Source: DASYHQ01 sp038223165 (GTDB lineage Bacteria > Planctomycetota > Phycisphaerae > Tepidisphaerales > Tepidisphaeraceae). From it: a stretch of 33,614 nucleotides of DNA. The first letter of the stretch is position 1. Every line of letters starts with the position of its first letter. The stretch is from NCBI GenBank assembly GCA_038223165.1, contig JBBRHE010000010.1, positions 1-33,614 of the forward strand, written 5' to 3'. This document shows, piece after piece, positions 24,728-32,127 of the stretch. The notes beneath the pieces are model-generated. The model did no database searches. It was given only the letters and a program-made list of their open reading frames with translations, and was not told where the DNA came from. The position numbers and the translations under genes were made by a program.

Positions 24728-25696
24728 TTACTTCACGAAGGACGGGTCGACGAGCGACTTCACGTCGGGCTTGGACTTGGTCAGTTGCCGGTCAGCCAGG
24801 AACGTGCTGATGTTGCTCATCAACGCCTCGATAGAGCCTCCCTCGAATTTGCCGATCAAAGCGGTGTTGTCGGCGATGCTGTAGATTTTGTCGCCGGCGA
24901 GCATGCCCTTGCAGTCGTCTACGCTGACCTCGAGCTTTTTGGCGACAATCTCAATCCCTTCCTGCGGCTGATCCTTCAGGAACTGCACACCGCGATCGAC
25001 CGCGGTGACGAACGCCCGCACGTCGTCCGGTCGGCCTTGCAGTGTCTTTTCGGTCGACACGATCGCGTTGATGATCAAATCGGGCAGGTCCTTGGACGAG
25101 TACAACACCTTGCCCCCACCGGCCGTGGCCTTGGTGAGCCATGGCTCCCAGGTGACGGCGGCGTCAACGTTCCCAGAGAGGAAGGCAGCGCCGGCGTCGT
25201 CGGCGCTGACGTTGATCGGTTGGACGTCGGTCATCTTCAGGCCCGCCTTCTCCAGCGCGGTGATGAGGAAAAACTCGTTGGCCTCGCCGATGGTGACAGC
25301 GACCTTCTTGCCCTTCAGGTCGGCCACGCTGTTGATGCTCGTCTTGCTGACAATGCCGTCGGCGCCGTTGGAACTGTCGATCAAGTAGACCAACTGCACC
25401 TTGACGCCCGGCTCGTTGCCCGCGACGAGCACGAGGTTGTGCAGTGTGGTCAGGACGAGGTCGAGATGGCCGGCGATCAGTGCCGGCGGTGAGTCACCGG
25501 GACCGGGGAACCGCTTTAGTTCGACATCAAGCCCGGCGTCCTTAAAGAAGCCCTTGGAGTCGGCGATGAAGACACCGGCGTAGCCGATCCAAACGTCGTG
25601 GCCGACCACGAGCTTTCCCGCTGCCGAGACAGGCGCAGCGACGACAGAGAGGAAAAGGGAGCAGACGCCCAACAGGGATGCGAGTCGGTGATTCAC
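24728..25696 (-). CDS. NMT1/SsuA-like periplasmic substrate-binding protein (SBP3)
   Basis: About 322 residues from GTG 25696 (AAAGGAA upstream); a longer frame starts at 25795 but would bury the signal peptide. Signal peptide LASLLGVCSLFLSVVAAPVSA, then AGKLVVGHDVWIGYAGVFIAD. It is a paralogue of SBP2 (shared PGDSPPALIAGHLDL, ADLKGKKVAVTIG, NVSADDAGAAFLSGNVDAAV, TWEPWLTKA). First gene of the operon SBP3-deaminase-permease-ATPase(-SBP2). A structured leader-like element (25889-26033) lies 192 bases upstream. Confidence 0.9.
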   Translation of the reverse strand: MNHRLASLLGVCSLFLSVVAAPVSAAGKLVVGHDVWIGYAGVFIADSKGFFKDAGLDVELKRFPGPGDSPPALIAGHLDLVLTTLHNLVLVAGNEPGVKVQLVYLIDSSNGADGIVSKTSINSVADLKGKKVAVTIGEANEFFLITALEKAGLKMTDVQPINVSADDAGAAFLSGNVDAAVTWEPWLTKATAGGGKVLYSSKDLPDLIINAIVSTEKTLQGRPDDVRAFVTAVDRGVQFLKDQPQEGIEIVAKKLEVSVDDCKGMLAGDKIYSIADNTALIGKFEGGSIEALMSNISTFLADRQLTKSKPDVKSLVDPSFVK

Positions 25697-26222
25697 GGAT
25701 GTTCCTTTCACCCACTTCGCAAGCCCGGCCAGTCCGACGCCACACTGACGACCGGCAAACGCGCCGGCCGAACATTCCCACCCCACCGCGTTCAACGACG
25801 TGCACGCGCGTCAATGGCGACACATGCGACCGGATTTAGAGAAGAAGGTTGGCCGACGGCGCCGAAATGCGACACGGCAATGGCAAACGTCATTGATCGG
25901 ACGGGACCGGCCTCGCGAGGCGACACCGGATACCGAAACTCGGGCCGCGATCAGGCTTAGAGCCTGCGATCGCGTCCCTACGCCGTGCGGCGGGATCAAC
26001 TTGTCATCCAAGACCTCGCAAATCTGGTGCCGCTTTGCTTCCAACGAATTTCTGTAGTCGGCGGTGCGGACCAATCCAAGGTTTTCACGTCAATAGCGGC
26101 GGTAACAGTGACCACCGGCGCAAGCCGCTTAGCTGACCGCGCGCGCTTGTTCAGCAGATAGCACCTGCGCGTCGCGCCGGTGCGCACCGATGGGTTCATC
26201 GCATTTAGGCTGAGTGACTGGT
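25697..26222. other. Upstream region of the SBP3 operon
   Basis: About 525 bases between the 3' end of the metallo-hydrolase gene and SBP3, both on the minus strand. The only clear content is the leader-like element at 25889-26033. Small frames here are not convincing. A weak promoter-like pair (TTGGAT, 17 bases, TACAGA on the minus strand, around 26045-26075) precedes the element. Confidence 0.5.
25889..26033 (-). promoter_or_regulatory. Candidate structured RNA leader (cis-regulatory), copy 2
   Basis: Blocks at plus coordinates 25889-25904, 25928-25943, 25977-26005 and 26027-26033 match copy 1 (16568-16677). The spacing between the last two blocks is exactly 21 bases in both copies. The insert between blocks 2 and 3 forms a longer hairpin here: GCGATCAGGC (25947-25956), loop TTAGA, GCCTGCGATCGC (25962-25973, two-base bulge). 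A second insert (25905-25927) holds the GCCTCGCGAGGC dyad. In RNA order (minus strand) it runs GCGGCAC, 21 bases, the CCGCCGCACGGCG block, variable hairpin, CCGAG-TT-TCGG block, variable hairpin, CCGTCCGAYCAA. GCGGC could pair with the later GCCGC as an alternative to CGCCG/CGGCG. It is 192 bases upstream of SBP3. Confidence 0.55.
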
Positions 26223-26957
26223 TTACGTCTGGTGTCTCGCGATGTAGTCGTCAACGATCTGGAAGAAGCCGACCGCGTCCAGCACCGGGCCGTGGCCGGG
26301 ATAGGCAACCTTAACCGGCAGTTGGCGCAACCGGCGCATGGTGCGGACATACGTGGGGATGTCGGAACAAGGCAGGAAATCGAAAATCTCACCTTCATAC
26401 ACCGCGTCGGCGGGGAAGAGTTCCTGGCTCACAGGGTCCCAGAGAGAAATACTGCCCCAGGAATGACCCGGCGTGTGCAAAACCTGCAGTTTGCGGTCGC
26501 CAAGGTCGAGGACGTCTCCATCGTTTAGCAACCCGGTCGCCGGCGCGGGTTGGGGCGTCCAATCGCGAGCCTGCCAGCCCGGCCACGGCAGGAGCGAGAA
26601 ATCTTTCGTCACGAGGACCGGATCGGCATACGTGTTCTTCGCCGTCGGTGCGGCAACGATCGCAGCCTCGGCAGGGTGTATCAACCGTTCGGGGAACTGG
26701 TAGTTGCTGCCGATGTGGTCGTAATGCGAGTGGCTGCAGATCAACAGCGGATCATTCGAGTGGGGTTTCAAAAACAACCGCAGGTCACCAAGACCGAGAC
26801 CGGTGTCGATCACCACGTCACGCCGTGCTCCCTTAATCAGCAGAATATTGCAGCGATAGTCCGCCCGATAGTACGGCTCGTTGATCAGGAAGACGCCCGG
26901 CCCCACTTCGGCAATCGTGAACCAGTCGGGCAGCGTCGTGAGTCGTATATTTGGCAT
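26223..26957 (-). CDS. Metallo-beta-lactamase-fold hydrolase
   Basis: 244 residues. Zinc motif SHSHYDHIG (His76, His78, Asp80, His81), then TPGHSWGS, the bridging Asp in FPADAVYEGE, and PGHGPV near the end: a complete dinuclear site. VVIDTGLG precedes the motif as usual. No signal peptide, so it is cytoplasmic. It is the last gene of the operon SBP4-permease-ATPase-hydrolase, 8 bases after the ATPase stop, so it probably hydrolyses the imported compound (lactone, amide, imide or thioester). The substrate cannot be read from the sequence. Confidence 0.85.
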   Translation of the reverse strand: MPNIRLTTLPDWFTIAEVGPGVFLINEPYYRADYRCNILLIKGARRDVVIDTGLGLGDLRLFLKPHSNDPLLICSHSHYDHIGSNYQFPERLIHPAEAAIVAAPTAKNTYADPVLVTKDFSLLPWPGWQARDWTPQPAPATGLLNDGDVLDLGDRKLQVLHTPGHSWGSISLWDPVSQELFPADAVYEGEIFDFLPCSDIPTYVRTMRRLRQLPVKVAYPGHGPVLDAVGFFQIVDDYIARHQT

Positions 26958-26965
26958 GCGACCAC

Positions 26966-27865
26966 CTACATAATGCTGTCGTTCACATGCACCAGCCGTG
27001 GGAAGTGCAGTTCCTCAGCCTTTTCCTCTTCCGGCGGATGAATGAGCGCTTCGACGCGAGATTTCGTCGCCAGGAAATAGGGGTCGAGCAGCGTCTCACG
27101 CGTGCGCGGGCGTAGCAGCGGCACGTTGATGATCTCGCGAATGTGCCCCGGACGCGCGCCGAGCACGATGATGCGGTCGGCCAGATAGATCGCTTCATCT
27201 AAATCGTGCGTGATGAACAGCACCGTCACGTCGACGGCGCTCCAGATCTGCAGCAGGTAGTTCTGCATCTGGCAACGCGTCTGTGCGTCGAGCGCGCCGA
27301 ACGGTTCGTCCATCAACAAAATGCGCGGTTGATTCGCCAGGGCGCGAGCGATTGCCACGCGTTGTTTCATCCCACCAGACAACTGATGCGGGTAGGCGTC
27401 GGCGAACTGGGAGAGGCCGACCATGTTCAACCACATGCGCGCGTCGATCTCGGCTTTGTGGGACGATTCACCCTTGGCGAGCAGGCCGAACATGACATTT
27501 CGTTTGACGGTCAGCCATGGGAACAGCGTGTAGCCCTGAAAGACCATCCCACGATCGGGACCCGGGCCGTGCACTTCCTTGCCGTCCAATAGAATCTGAC
27601 CGCTGGTCGGATAGTCAAGGCCGGCGAGAATGCGGATGAGCGTGCTCTTGCCGCAACCGCTTTGTCCGATGACGCAGATGAACTCGCGCCGGCGGACCTC
27701 AAAGTTGATGTCGTTCAGCGCCGTGACGTCGCCAGTTCGCGTCTCGAAGACCCGGCCGAGGTTTTGCACCTCCATAACCGTCGGCCGTTGCCCGATGCGG
27801 TCGAACCGCTCGCGCACGGCGAGCGGTGGGTCGAGATAATTCGGCAATTCAAGCGATCCGTACAT
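26966..27865 (-). CDS. ABC transporter ATPase, nitrate/taurine type (ABC-2)
   Basis: 299 residues from ATG 27865, chosen because AGGAGAAAGGAT precedes it; a longer frame to 28012 overlaps the permease and has no family similarity. Walker A GQSGCGKSTLI, Q-loop VFQGYTLFPW, signature QLSGGMKQRVAIARAL, Walker B ILLMDEPFGALD and FITHDLDEAI. Paralogue of ABC-1. It has a C-terminal extension after the helical domain (LIHPPEEEKAEELHFP), longer than in most SsuB/TauB proteins. It overlaps the permease 3' end by 17 bases. Confidence 0.95.
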   Translation of the reverse strand: MYGSLELPNYLDPPLAVRERFDRIGQRPTVMEVQNLGRVFETRTGDVTALNDINFEVRRREFICVIGQSGCGKSTLIRILAGLDYPTSGQILLDGKEVHGPGPDRGMVFQGYTLFPWLTVKRNVMFGLLAKGESSHKAEIDARMWLNMVGLSQFADAYPHQLSGGMKQRVAIARALANQPRILLMDEPFGALDAQTRCQMQNYLLQIWSAVDVTVLFITHDLDEAIYLADRIIVLGARPGHIREIINVPLLRPRTRETLLDPYFLATKSRVEALIHPPEEEKAEELHFPRLVHVNDSIM

Positions 27866-29018
27866 CGACGTCCGATCCTTTCTCCTGCGCCGCCATGTCG
27901 ATCGGTCGCCGGGTGGGCGCGGTTCCCTGCGCCCGCGTTTCGTGCAGATCGGCGCTTGTGCGCGGTCGGGACAAAATCCGCTCCGAGCGCGGAGACCCGA
28001 TGAATGCCACAATGCCTGCGAAGAACACCGTGATGCTGGACCGCTTGCCCGCAGCGCCCGGCATCCAAGGGAAAATTTTCGGCGCGAAGAACGCGAGGAG
28101 CTGGTCGGTCGTCAGCCCGATCAGCCCAATGAGGATGATGCCCGCGTAGACGTTGTCGTAATGGCGATACTTGCCTTGCTGGTTGATGAAATAGCTGATG
28201 CCCGAGCTAGCCCCGATCAGCTCGGCGACGATCAGGTAGGTCCACGCCCAGCCGAGCAGAATGCGCATGTCGTTATACAGGTTGGGCAGGATGCCCGGGA
28301 CAATCACGTGCGACAGCAGCCGCCGGGGTTTGGCGCCCAGGACTTGGGCGGCTTCCAGCAACGACGCATCCAGCATCCGAGTCGTGTTTGCAACGACGAG
28401 CACCATCTGGAAGAACGTGCCGATGAAGATGATCGCGATCTTCGGCGCGTCACTGATCCCCATGATCGCCACTGCCAGCGCCCCGAACGCTGGTGCGGGC
28501 ATATAGCGGATGAAGTCAACGAACGGTTCGGTGATGCGGGCGAAGAAGCCAAACGTGCCGCAGAGCACGCCAATCGGCACGCCGACCACCGCAGCGGATA
28601 GGAAACCCCAGAAGATGATCTTGATCGAGTGCCAGAGGCTCTCGTGCAGCCACGGGTCACCCCGGCGAATGGGCTCGGTGGTGAATGCGGTGTAAAGCGC
28701 TTTGCCCACTTCGTGCGGGGCCGGCAGGAAGATCGGATTGGCTGGGTCTCCCTTTGCCACGGGCTTGCCGGCCGTCTGCAAACGCCCGTTCTCCTCCGCG
28801 AACGCCGGTTTCTCGATCAACGTGCCCGGCCTTAGGAAAGCAGAGCCCCCCTGATCGGTCACTTTCACCATCGGATGCCAGACATACGGGCAATAACTGA
28901 CGAGGCACCACACCGCCAACGGCAACAGAAACGCAGCCGCCTTCAACACCAGTTCCTGGGTTGAATTCAACGGCTTTCGAATTCCAAACCAGGGGCTACG
29001 AGTCGCCACGCATTGCAC
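27849..29018 (-). CDS. ABC transporter permease, nitrate/taurine type (ABC-2)
   Basis: About 389 residues (GTG 29018), larger than usual (250-300). After the first helix (AAAFLLPLAVWCLVSYC) there is an inserted periplasmic-type loop of about 65 residues (YVWHPMVKVTDQ...AKGDPANPIFLPAP) before the conserved permease core: IKIIFWGFLSAAVVGVPIGV, the FVDFIRYMPAPAFGALAV segment, IAIIFIGTFFQMVLVVANT, EAA loop LLEAAQVLGAKPRRLLSHVI, LGWAWTYLIVAELIGA. A hydrophilic Arg/Ser-rich tail of about 55 residues follows the last helix and partly overlaps the ATPase gene, so its sequence is constrained by two frames. It pairs with ABC-2 and SBP4. Confidence 0.9.
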   Translation of the reverse strand: MQCVATRSPWFGIRKPLNSTQELVLKAAAFLLPLAVWCLVSYCPYVWHPMVKVTDQGGSAFLRPGTLIEKPAFAEENGRLQTAGKPVAKGDPANPIFLPAPHEVGKALYTAFTTEPIRRGDPWLHESLWHSIKIIFWGFLSAAVVGVPIGVLCGTFGFFARITEPFVDFIRYMPAPAFGALAVAIMGISDAPKIAIIFIGTFFQMVLVVANTTRMLDASLLEAAQVLGAKPRRLLSHVIVPGILPNLYNDMRILLGWAWTYLIVAELIGASSGISYFINQQGKYRHYDNVYAGIILIGLIGLTTDQLLAFFAPKIFPWMPGAAGKRSSITVFFAGIVAFIGSPRSERILSRPRTSADLHETRAQGTAPTRRPIDMAAQEKGSDVDVRIA

Positions 29019-29058
29019 CTGTTGCGTTTTAAGTCTCCGGCCCCTTTCTCGGTACTAC

Positions 29059-29154
29059 GGGAGAGGTCAGAGTGAGGGTATTTTCGAGTGGCCAAGAGTT
29101 GTCGTCATTCGAAATCACCTTCACCCGGCCTCTCCCATGCGTCCATGGGAGAGG
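29059..29154. repeat. Palindromic intergenic repeat, family C, copy 2, with extra hairpin
   Basis: Arms 29059-29087 and 29109-29136 (GGGAGAGGTCAGAGTGAGGG / CACCCGGCCTCTCCC side) are imperfect reverse complements and match copy 1 (21241-21317). A perfect hairpin CCTCTCCCATG-CGTC-CATGGGAGAGG spans 29129-29154. It lies between SBP4 and the permease of one operon. Intercistronic hairpins there can stabilise the upstream mRNA and give more binding protein than permease. Confidence 0.75.
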
Positions 29155-29164
29155 GGTCAGAAGA

Positions 29165-30166
29165 CTACTTCGCCACTTCCTTCATCAACGTGTCATCTAA
29201 ATACGACTGCACTTCCTGAGGCGTTTCGTACACCTTATTCTTCACATTGAAGTCATCGACGATCTTGCTCGAGCCGACGACCGAGTCGAGCCCGTCACCA
29301 GCCGCCATGTGTTTGAGGTTTCCGGGACCGTCGAGCAGGAAGGTGCCTTCCAGGCTCTTGGCGTACTCTTCGGGTGGAACGCTCACACGGGCAGCCATGA
29401 TCTTGATCGCTTCATCCTTCGTCGCGGGGTCTTTGATGAACGCGACCGTCTTCAACCACACCGCGGTGACCTTCTTCCAATCATCCCGGCGTGACGCGAG
29501 GCTTTCCCGGCTGACGTACAACGCATCGTAGATCAACCCTGGCGCATCCTTGCTCGTGTAGATCGGCTTGGAACCGGCGACCTGCTTCAACGCCTGGCCC
29601 GCCACGGGATACCACGCGCCGATCGCGTCGACACCCTTGCTCGCCAGCGCTTGCGGCGTTTCGTTCGTGGGGAAGTTGACGAGCTTCACGTCGGCTTCCG
29701 TCATCCCGTTGGCTTCAAGACCTTTCAGCAGCAACAGGTGATCGACGAAATTCAATTCGACGCCGACGCTCTTGCCCTTCAGGTCCTTGATCGATTCGAT
29801 CCCCGGCCCGGCGATGATCATGTCGTTGCCGTTGGAATAGTCGGTCAGCAGAATGGCAGTGGACGCCTTACCGGTGGCGCCGTTCACGAGCGCGTCGCCG
29901 TTGGTCATGTTGACGGCGTCGATCTTGCCGGCGCTGAACGCTTCCATGCTGGGGACGTATTCCATCCACTCGAACTTCACGTCGACCCCCACCTCCTTGA
30001 AGAAGTCCTTCTGAATCGCGACTTCCCACGCGATCCACCCCGGCCAATCGCTGTACCCGATCTTCAACGGTTCAGCGGCCGTCACCGGCGCTACAACCGA
30101 AAACGACGCAGCAACCGAGAACGCGACCGCCAACGAACGCAACGCACCAACAATCTGACGCTTCAT
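29165..30166 (-). CDS. NMT1/SsuA-like periplasmic substrate-binding protein (SBP4)
   Basis: 333 residues from ATG 30166 (GGAGGG upstream). Signal peptide LRSLAVAFSVAASFSVVAPV with probable cleavage near VTA-AEP. Mature start EPLKIGYSDWPGWIAWEVAI marks the same branch as SBP1, with shared PSMEAFSAGKIDAVNMTNGD, SNGNDMIIAGPG, DHLLLLKGLEANGM and SKDAPGLIYDALYVSRESLA. First gene of the operon with ABC-2 permease, ATPase and the metallo-hydrolase; divergent from the creatininase-family gene. YSDWPGW-type binding proteins are often found with DUF1989/urea-carboxylase clusters, which fits this location. Confidence 0.92.
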   Translation of the reverse strand: MKRQIVGALRSLAVAFSVAASFSVVAPVTAAEPLKIGYSDWPGWIAWEVAIQKDFFKEVGVDVKFEWMEYVPSMEAFSAGKIDAVNMTNGDALVNGATGKASTAILLTDYSNGNDMIIAGPGIESIKDLKGKSVGVELNFVDHLLLLKGLEANGMTEADVKLVNFPTNETPQALASKGVDAIGAWYPVAGQALKQVAGSKPIYTSKDAPGLIYDALYVSRESLASRRDDWKKVTAVWLKTVAFIKDPATKDEAIKIMAARVSVPPEEYAKSLEGTFLLDGPGNLKHMAAGDGLDSVVGSSKIVDDFNVKNKVYETPQEVQSYLDDTLMKEVAK

Positions 30167-30615
30167 AAACCCTCCGATGATAAATGCCAGAGACAACGAC
30201 GAGCGCCCCGGCTCGCCTCATATCAGCCGGTGCCCCGCCACCCCGTTCAGAGCAAGTATGATGCCGTAACGATTTCGTAACACTGGCTTGCTGGAAAGCC
30301 CGCTTACTGTCGATTGCCCACGGTCGCAGTGGGCTCGCCGGTGATAACACAACCCGCGCCCGTCGCGCGAAGTTTAAGCAGCAACCCCCATTGCTGCCCT
30401 TTTGCGCAGCGAACGATCGGGTCTAACCACGCAGGCGTTAAAACACGAGGGAAGATTGGATCGCCCGTCAACTCAGGCTTGCCCGATCGCTTTTTCGTGT
30501 CTTCGCGCCTTCACGGTTCTAAAACCTGCAGCCGTGGACGACCATCCCGCGCAGTCACCCTGCACTGCGGCACAAAGGTTGCTCAACCCCGAACGGAATC
30601 AGGGTGTGAGGGAAT
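30167..30615. promoter_or_regulatory. Divergent control region between SBP4 and the creatininase-family gene
   Basis: About 450 bases with no credible gene; it must hold promoters for both directions. A direct repeat CGTAAC-N5-CGTAAC (30265-30270, 30276-30281; 11-base period) lies about 100 bases upstream of SBP4. No copy of the leader element found upstream of SBP1 and SBP3 is present here. The neighbouring NikR-family regulator is an obvious candidate to act on this region (inference). Confidence 0.4.
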
Positions 30616-31449
30616 TTGGGAACGGTAACACCGACTAACACGCGCCAGCTCGTCGAGTCGCTCGCAGCGGGGAAACCCGTGATGTGGGATGAGATGACCT
30701 GGCCCGAAATCCAAGCCCTGCGCGACGGTGGTGGCCGAATGGCGATCCTGCCCATCGGCGCGACCGAACAGCACGGCCCACACCTGCCGCTCAACGTCGA
30801 CTCCGTCTTCACGAACGCATTTTGCATGTATGCATCAGTGAAGACCGGTGTGCCGGTGCTGCCGACGATTACCTACGGTTGTTCTCTCGGTCACACCGAC
30901 CACTGGCCCGGGACGGTGTCACTCATGCCCGAGACGTTGATGCTCACGATTCGGGAAATCTCCGAGTTCCTGATCCGCACTGGCTTTAAGCGATTGCTGA
31001 TCGTCAACTCGCACTGGGGCAACACCTCGGCCGTGCGCTGCGCGATCGATCGCGTTCGTTTTGACAACGCAGGTCAGTTTCACCTGGCGCTGCGGAATAG
31101 TTTTGAGATCACCAAGAACGTCTGGAATCAATTCATCGATGATGGTGACGACTTTCATGCCAACCGCGCCGAGACGGCGTTGATGATGTTTTTGAACCCG
31201 AGTGCCGTTCGCAGTAACTGGCGCGACGTCGACGACCCTGACCGGACGGCGGGCAAAGTATTTACGTACGTCGTCCCGCAAACGAGCACGAACGGTTTGA
31301 CCGGCAAACCAAGCCTCTCGACCGCAGACGACGGCAAACGGTTGTTCATCGAGGTGGGCGACGCGCTGACGGCCATCGTGCGGGCAGCACAGAGCGAAAC
31401 CGCCCCGTTGACGTGGTCGCGACCGCCGCGGGGCGCGACATCTGTTTGA
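30616..31449 (+). CDS. Creatininase-family amidohydrolase
   Basis: 277 residues with start TTG 30616 (GAGGGAA upstream); an ATG further in (before WDEMTWPEI) is possible because many family members begin there. Metal-ligand motifs: Glu51-x-His53 and Asp62 in TEQHGPHLPLNVDS, His133 in VNSHWGNTS, Glu186 in FHANRAETALMM. The Glu of the true creatininase HYE motif is Gly here, as in most of the broader family (FAPy deformylase ArfB, MftE, other cyclic-amide hydrolases), so creatinine should not be assumed. It is probably a cytoplasmic hydrolase of a cyclic or linear amide. It is followed by the GS relic, the NikR-like gene and the DUF1989 pair. Confidence 0.85.
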   Translation: MGTVTPTNTRQLVESLAAGKPVMWDEMTWPEIQALRDGGGRMAILPIGATEQHGPHLPLNVDSVFTNAFCMYASVKTGVPVLPTITYGCSLGHTDHWPGTVSLMPETLMLTIREISEFLIRTGFKRLLIVNSHWGNTSAVRCAIDRVRFDNAGQFHLALRNSFEITKNVWNQFIDDGDDFHANRAETALMMFLNPSAVRSNWRDVDDPDRTAGKVFTYVVPQTSTNGLTGKPSLSTADDGKRLFIEVGDALTAIVRAAQSETAPLTWSRPPRGATSV

Positions 31450-31459
31450 GGAAGTATTT

Positions 31460-31627
31460 ATGGATCGAGACAAATCTTTCACCGCCGGCAACGCCCGCGT
31501 CGAGCAGCGCAAAGGCGACCTGCTCGCCAGAAGGGTGCAATACTGCTTCGCTGCGTACGTCGACGTGCACTGCATTCGGCGTCATCCTGCAAGTTGCTAC
31601 GACGGACCACTGACAACGGACTCCTGA
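31460..31627 (+). pseudogene. N-terminal relic of a second type III glutamine synthetase-like gene
   Basis: ATG 31460 follows a good ribosome binding site (GAGGAAG) and reads 55 codons to TGA 31625-31627. Residues about 22-38 (LARRVQYCFAAYVDVHCI) match the N-terminus of the intact enzyme at 13965-15353 (AGVEFCFASYVDVHGV): CFA-x-YVDVH is shared exactly. After this point similarity stops and the last 17 codons look random, as if the rest of the gene was deleted. It sits 10 bases after the creatininase stop, where an intact glnT-like gene would fit an operon. It may still be translated as a short peptide. Confidence 0.6.
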
Positions 31628-31636
31628 AATGCGCCC

Positions 31637-31665
31637 TTGACTCCAGTATTACGTTTTCTTATTTT
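31637..31665 (+). promoter_or_regulatory. Sigma70-type promoter for the NikR-like gene
   Basis: TTGACT (31637-31642), 17-base spacer, TATTTT (31660-31665). The predicted transcription start (about 31672) is within a few bases of the start codon at 31675, and there is no ribosome binding site, so the mRNA would be leaderless or nearly so. Confidence 0.5.
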
Positions 31666-31674
31666 GGTAACACC

Positions 31675-32115
31675 ATGCCGGTCGCCGCTGCACCCATTTC
31701 GCGATTTAGCATTTCATTGCCGGGTGATCTGCTGGAACAACTTGACGAGCTGGTCAGCCGTCGAAAACTGCCCAGCCGGTCGCAGGTAATCGCGGAACTC
31801 ATTCGCGGCGCGCTCGTCGAGCACGAACTGGCCAAGGACGCGACGAAGGTGGTCGCAGGCACGATCACGCTCGTCTACACCAATCGGCGTGACACACTGC
31901 GACACCGCCTGGGCGTTATCCAACGGCGATACCTGATGGAAGTCATCAGTTCGCAGCACGTGTTCCTGGAAGGCGACCACAGCCTGGAGGTGCTGCTCGT
32001 TCAAGGGCCCGGTAAGCAGTTAAACAAGCTCGCGGACGAGTTGAGATCGTTAAAGGGTGTTGAACAAGTGAGTGTAGTGTTGACCGGTGCGCTGGTTCCA
32101 CCGCTGCACGAATAG
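31675..32115 (+). CDS. NikR-family ribbon-helix-helix regulator without the nickel site
   Basis: 146 residues from ATG 31675. An N-terminal RHH DNA-binding domain (RFSISLPGDLLEQLDELVSR, then RSQVIAELIRGALVEHE) is followed by an ACT-like ligand domain (VAGTITLVYTNRR... to the end), the NikR order. Aligned without gaps to E. coli NikR, as I recall that sequence, the nickel ligands His76, His87, His89 and Cys95 correspond to Arg84, His95, Phe97 and Ser103: only one remains. High-affinity nickel binding is therefore unlikely, and the protein may sense another ligand, plausibly an intermediate of this pathway. It precedes the DUF1989 genes by 12 bases, so it probably controls them and perhaps the divergent SBP4 operon (inference). 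Confidence 0.85.
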   Translation: MPVAAAPISRFSISLPGDLLEQLDELVSRRKLPSRSQVIAELIRGALVEHELAKDATKVVAGTITLVYTNRRDTLRHRLGVIQRRYLMEVISSQHVFLEGDHSLEVLLVQGPGKQLNKLADELRSLKGVEQVSVVLTGALVPPLHE

Positions 32116-32127
32116 GAGACCGCCATC

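Noticed and set aside
31675..32115. Nickel-responsive control of a urease or nickel importer
   Set aside because: Three of four nickel ligands are lost and no urease or nickel transporter genes are in the window.
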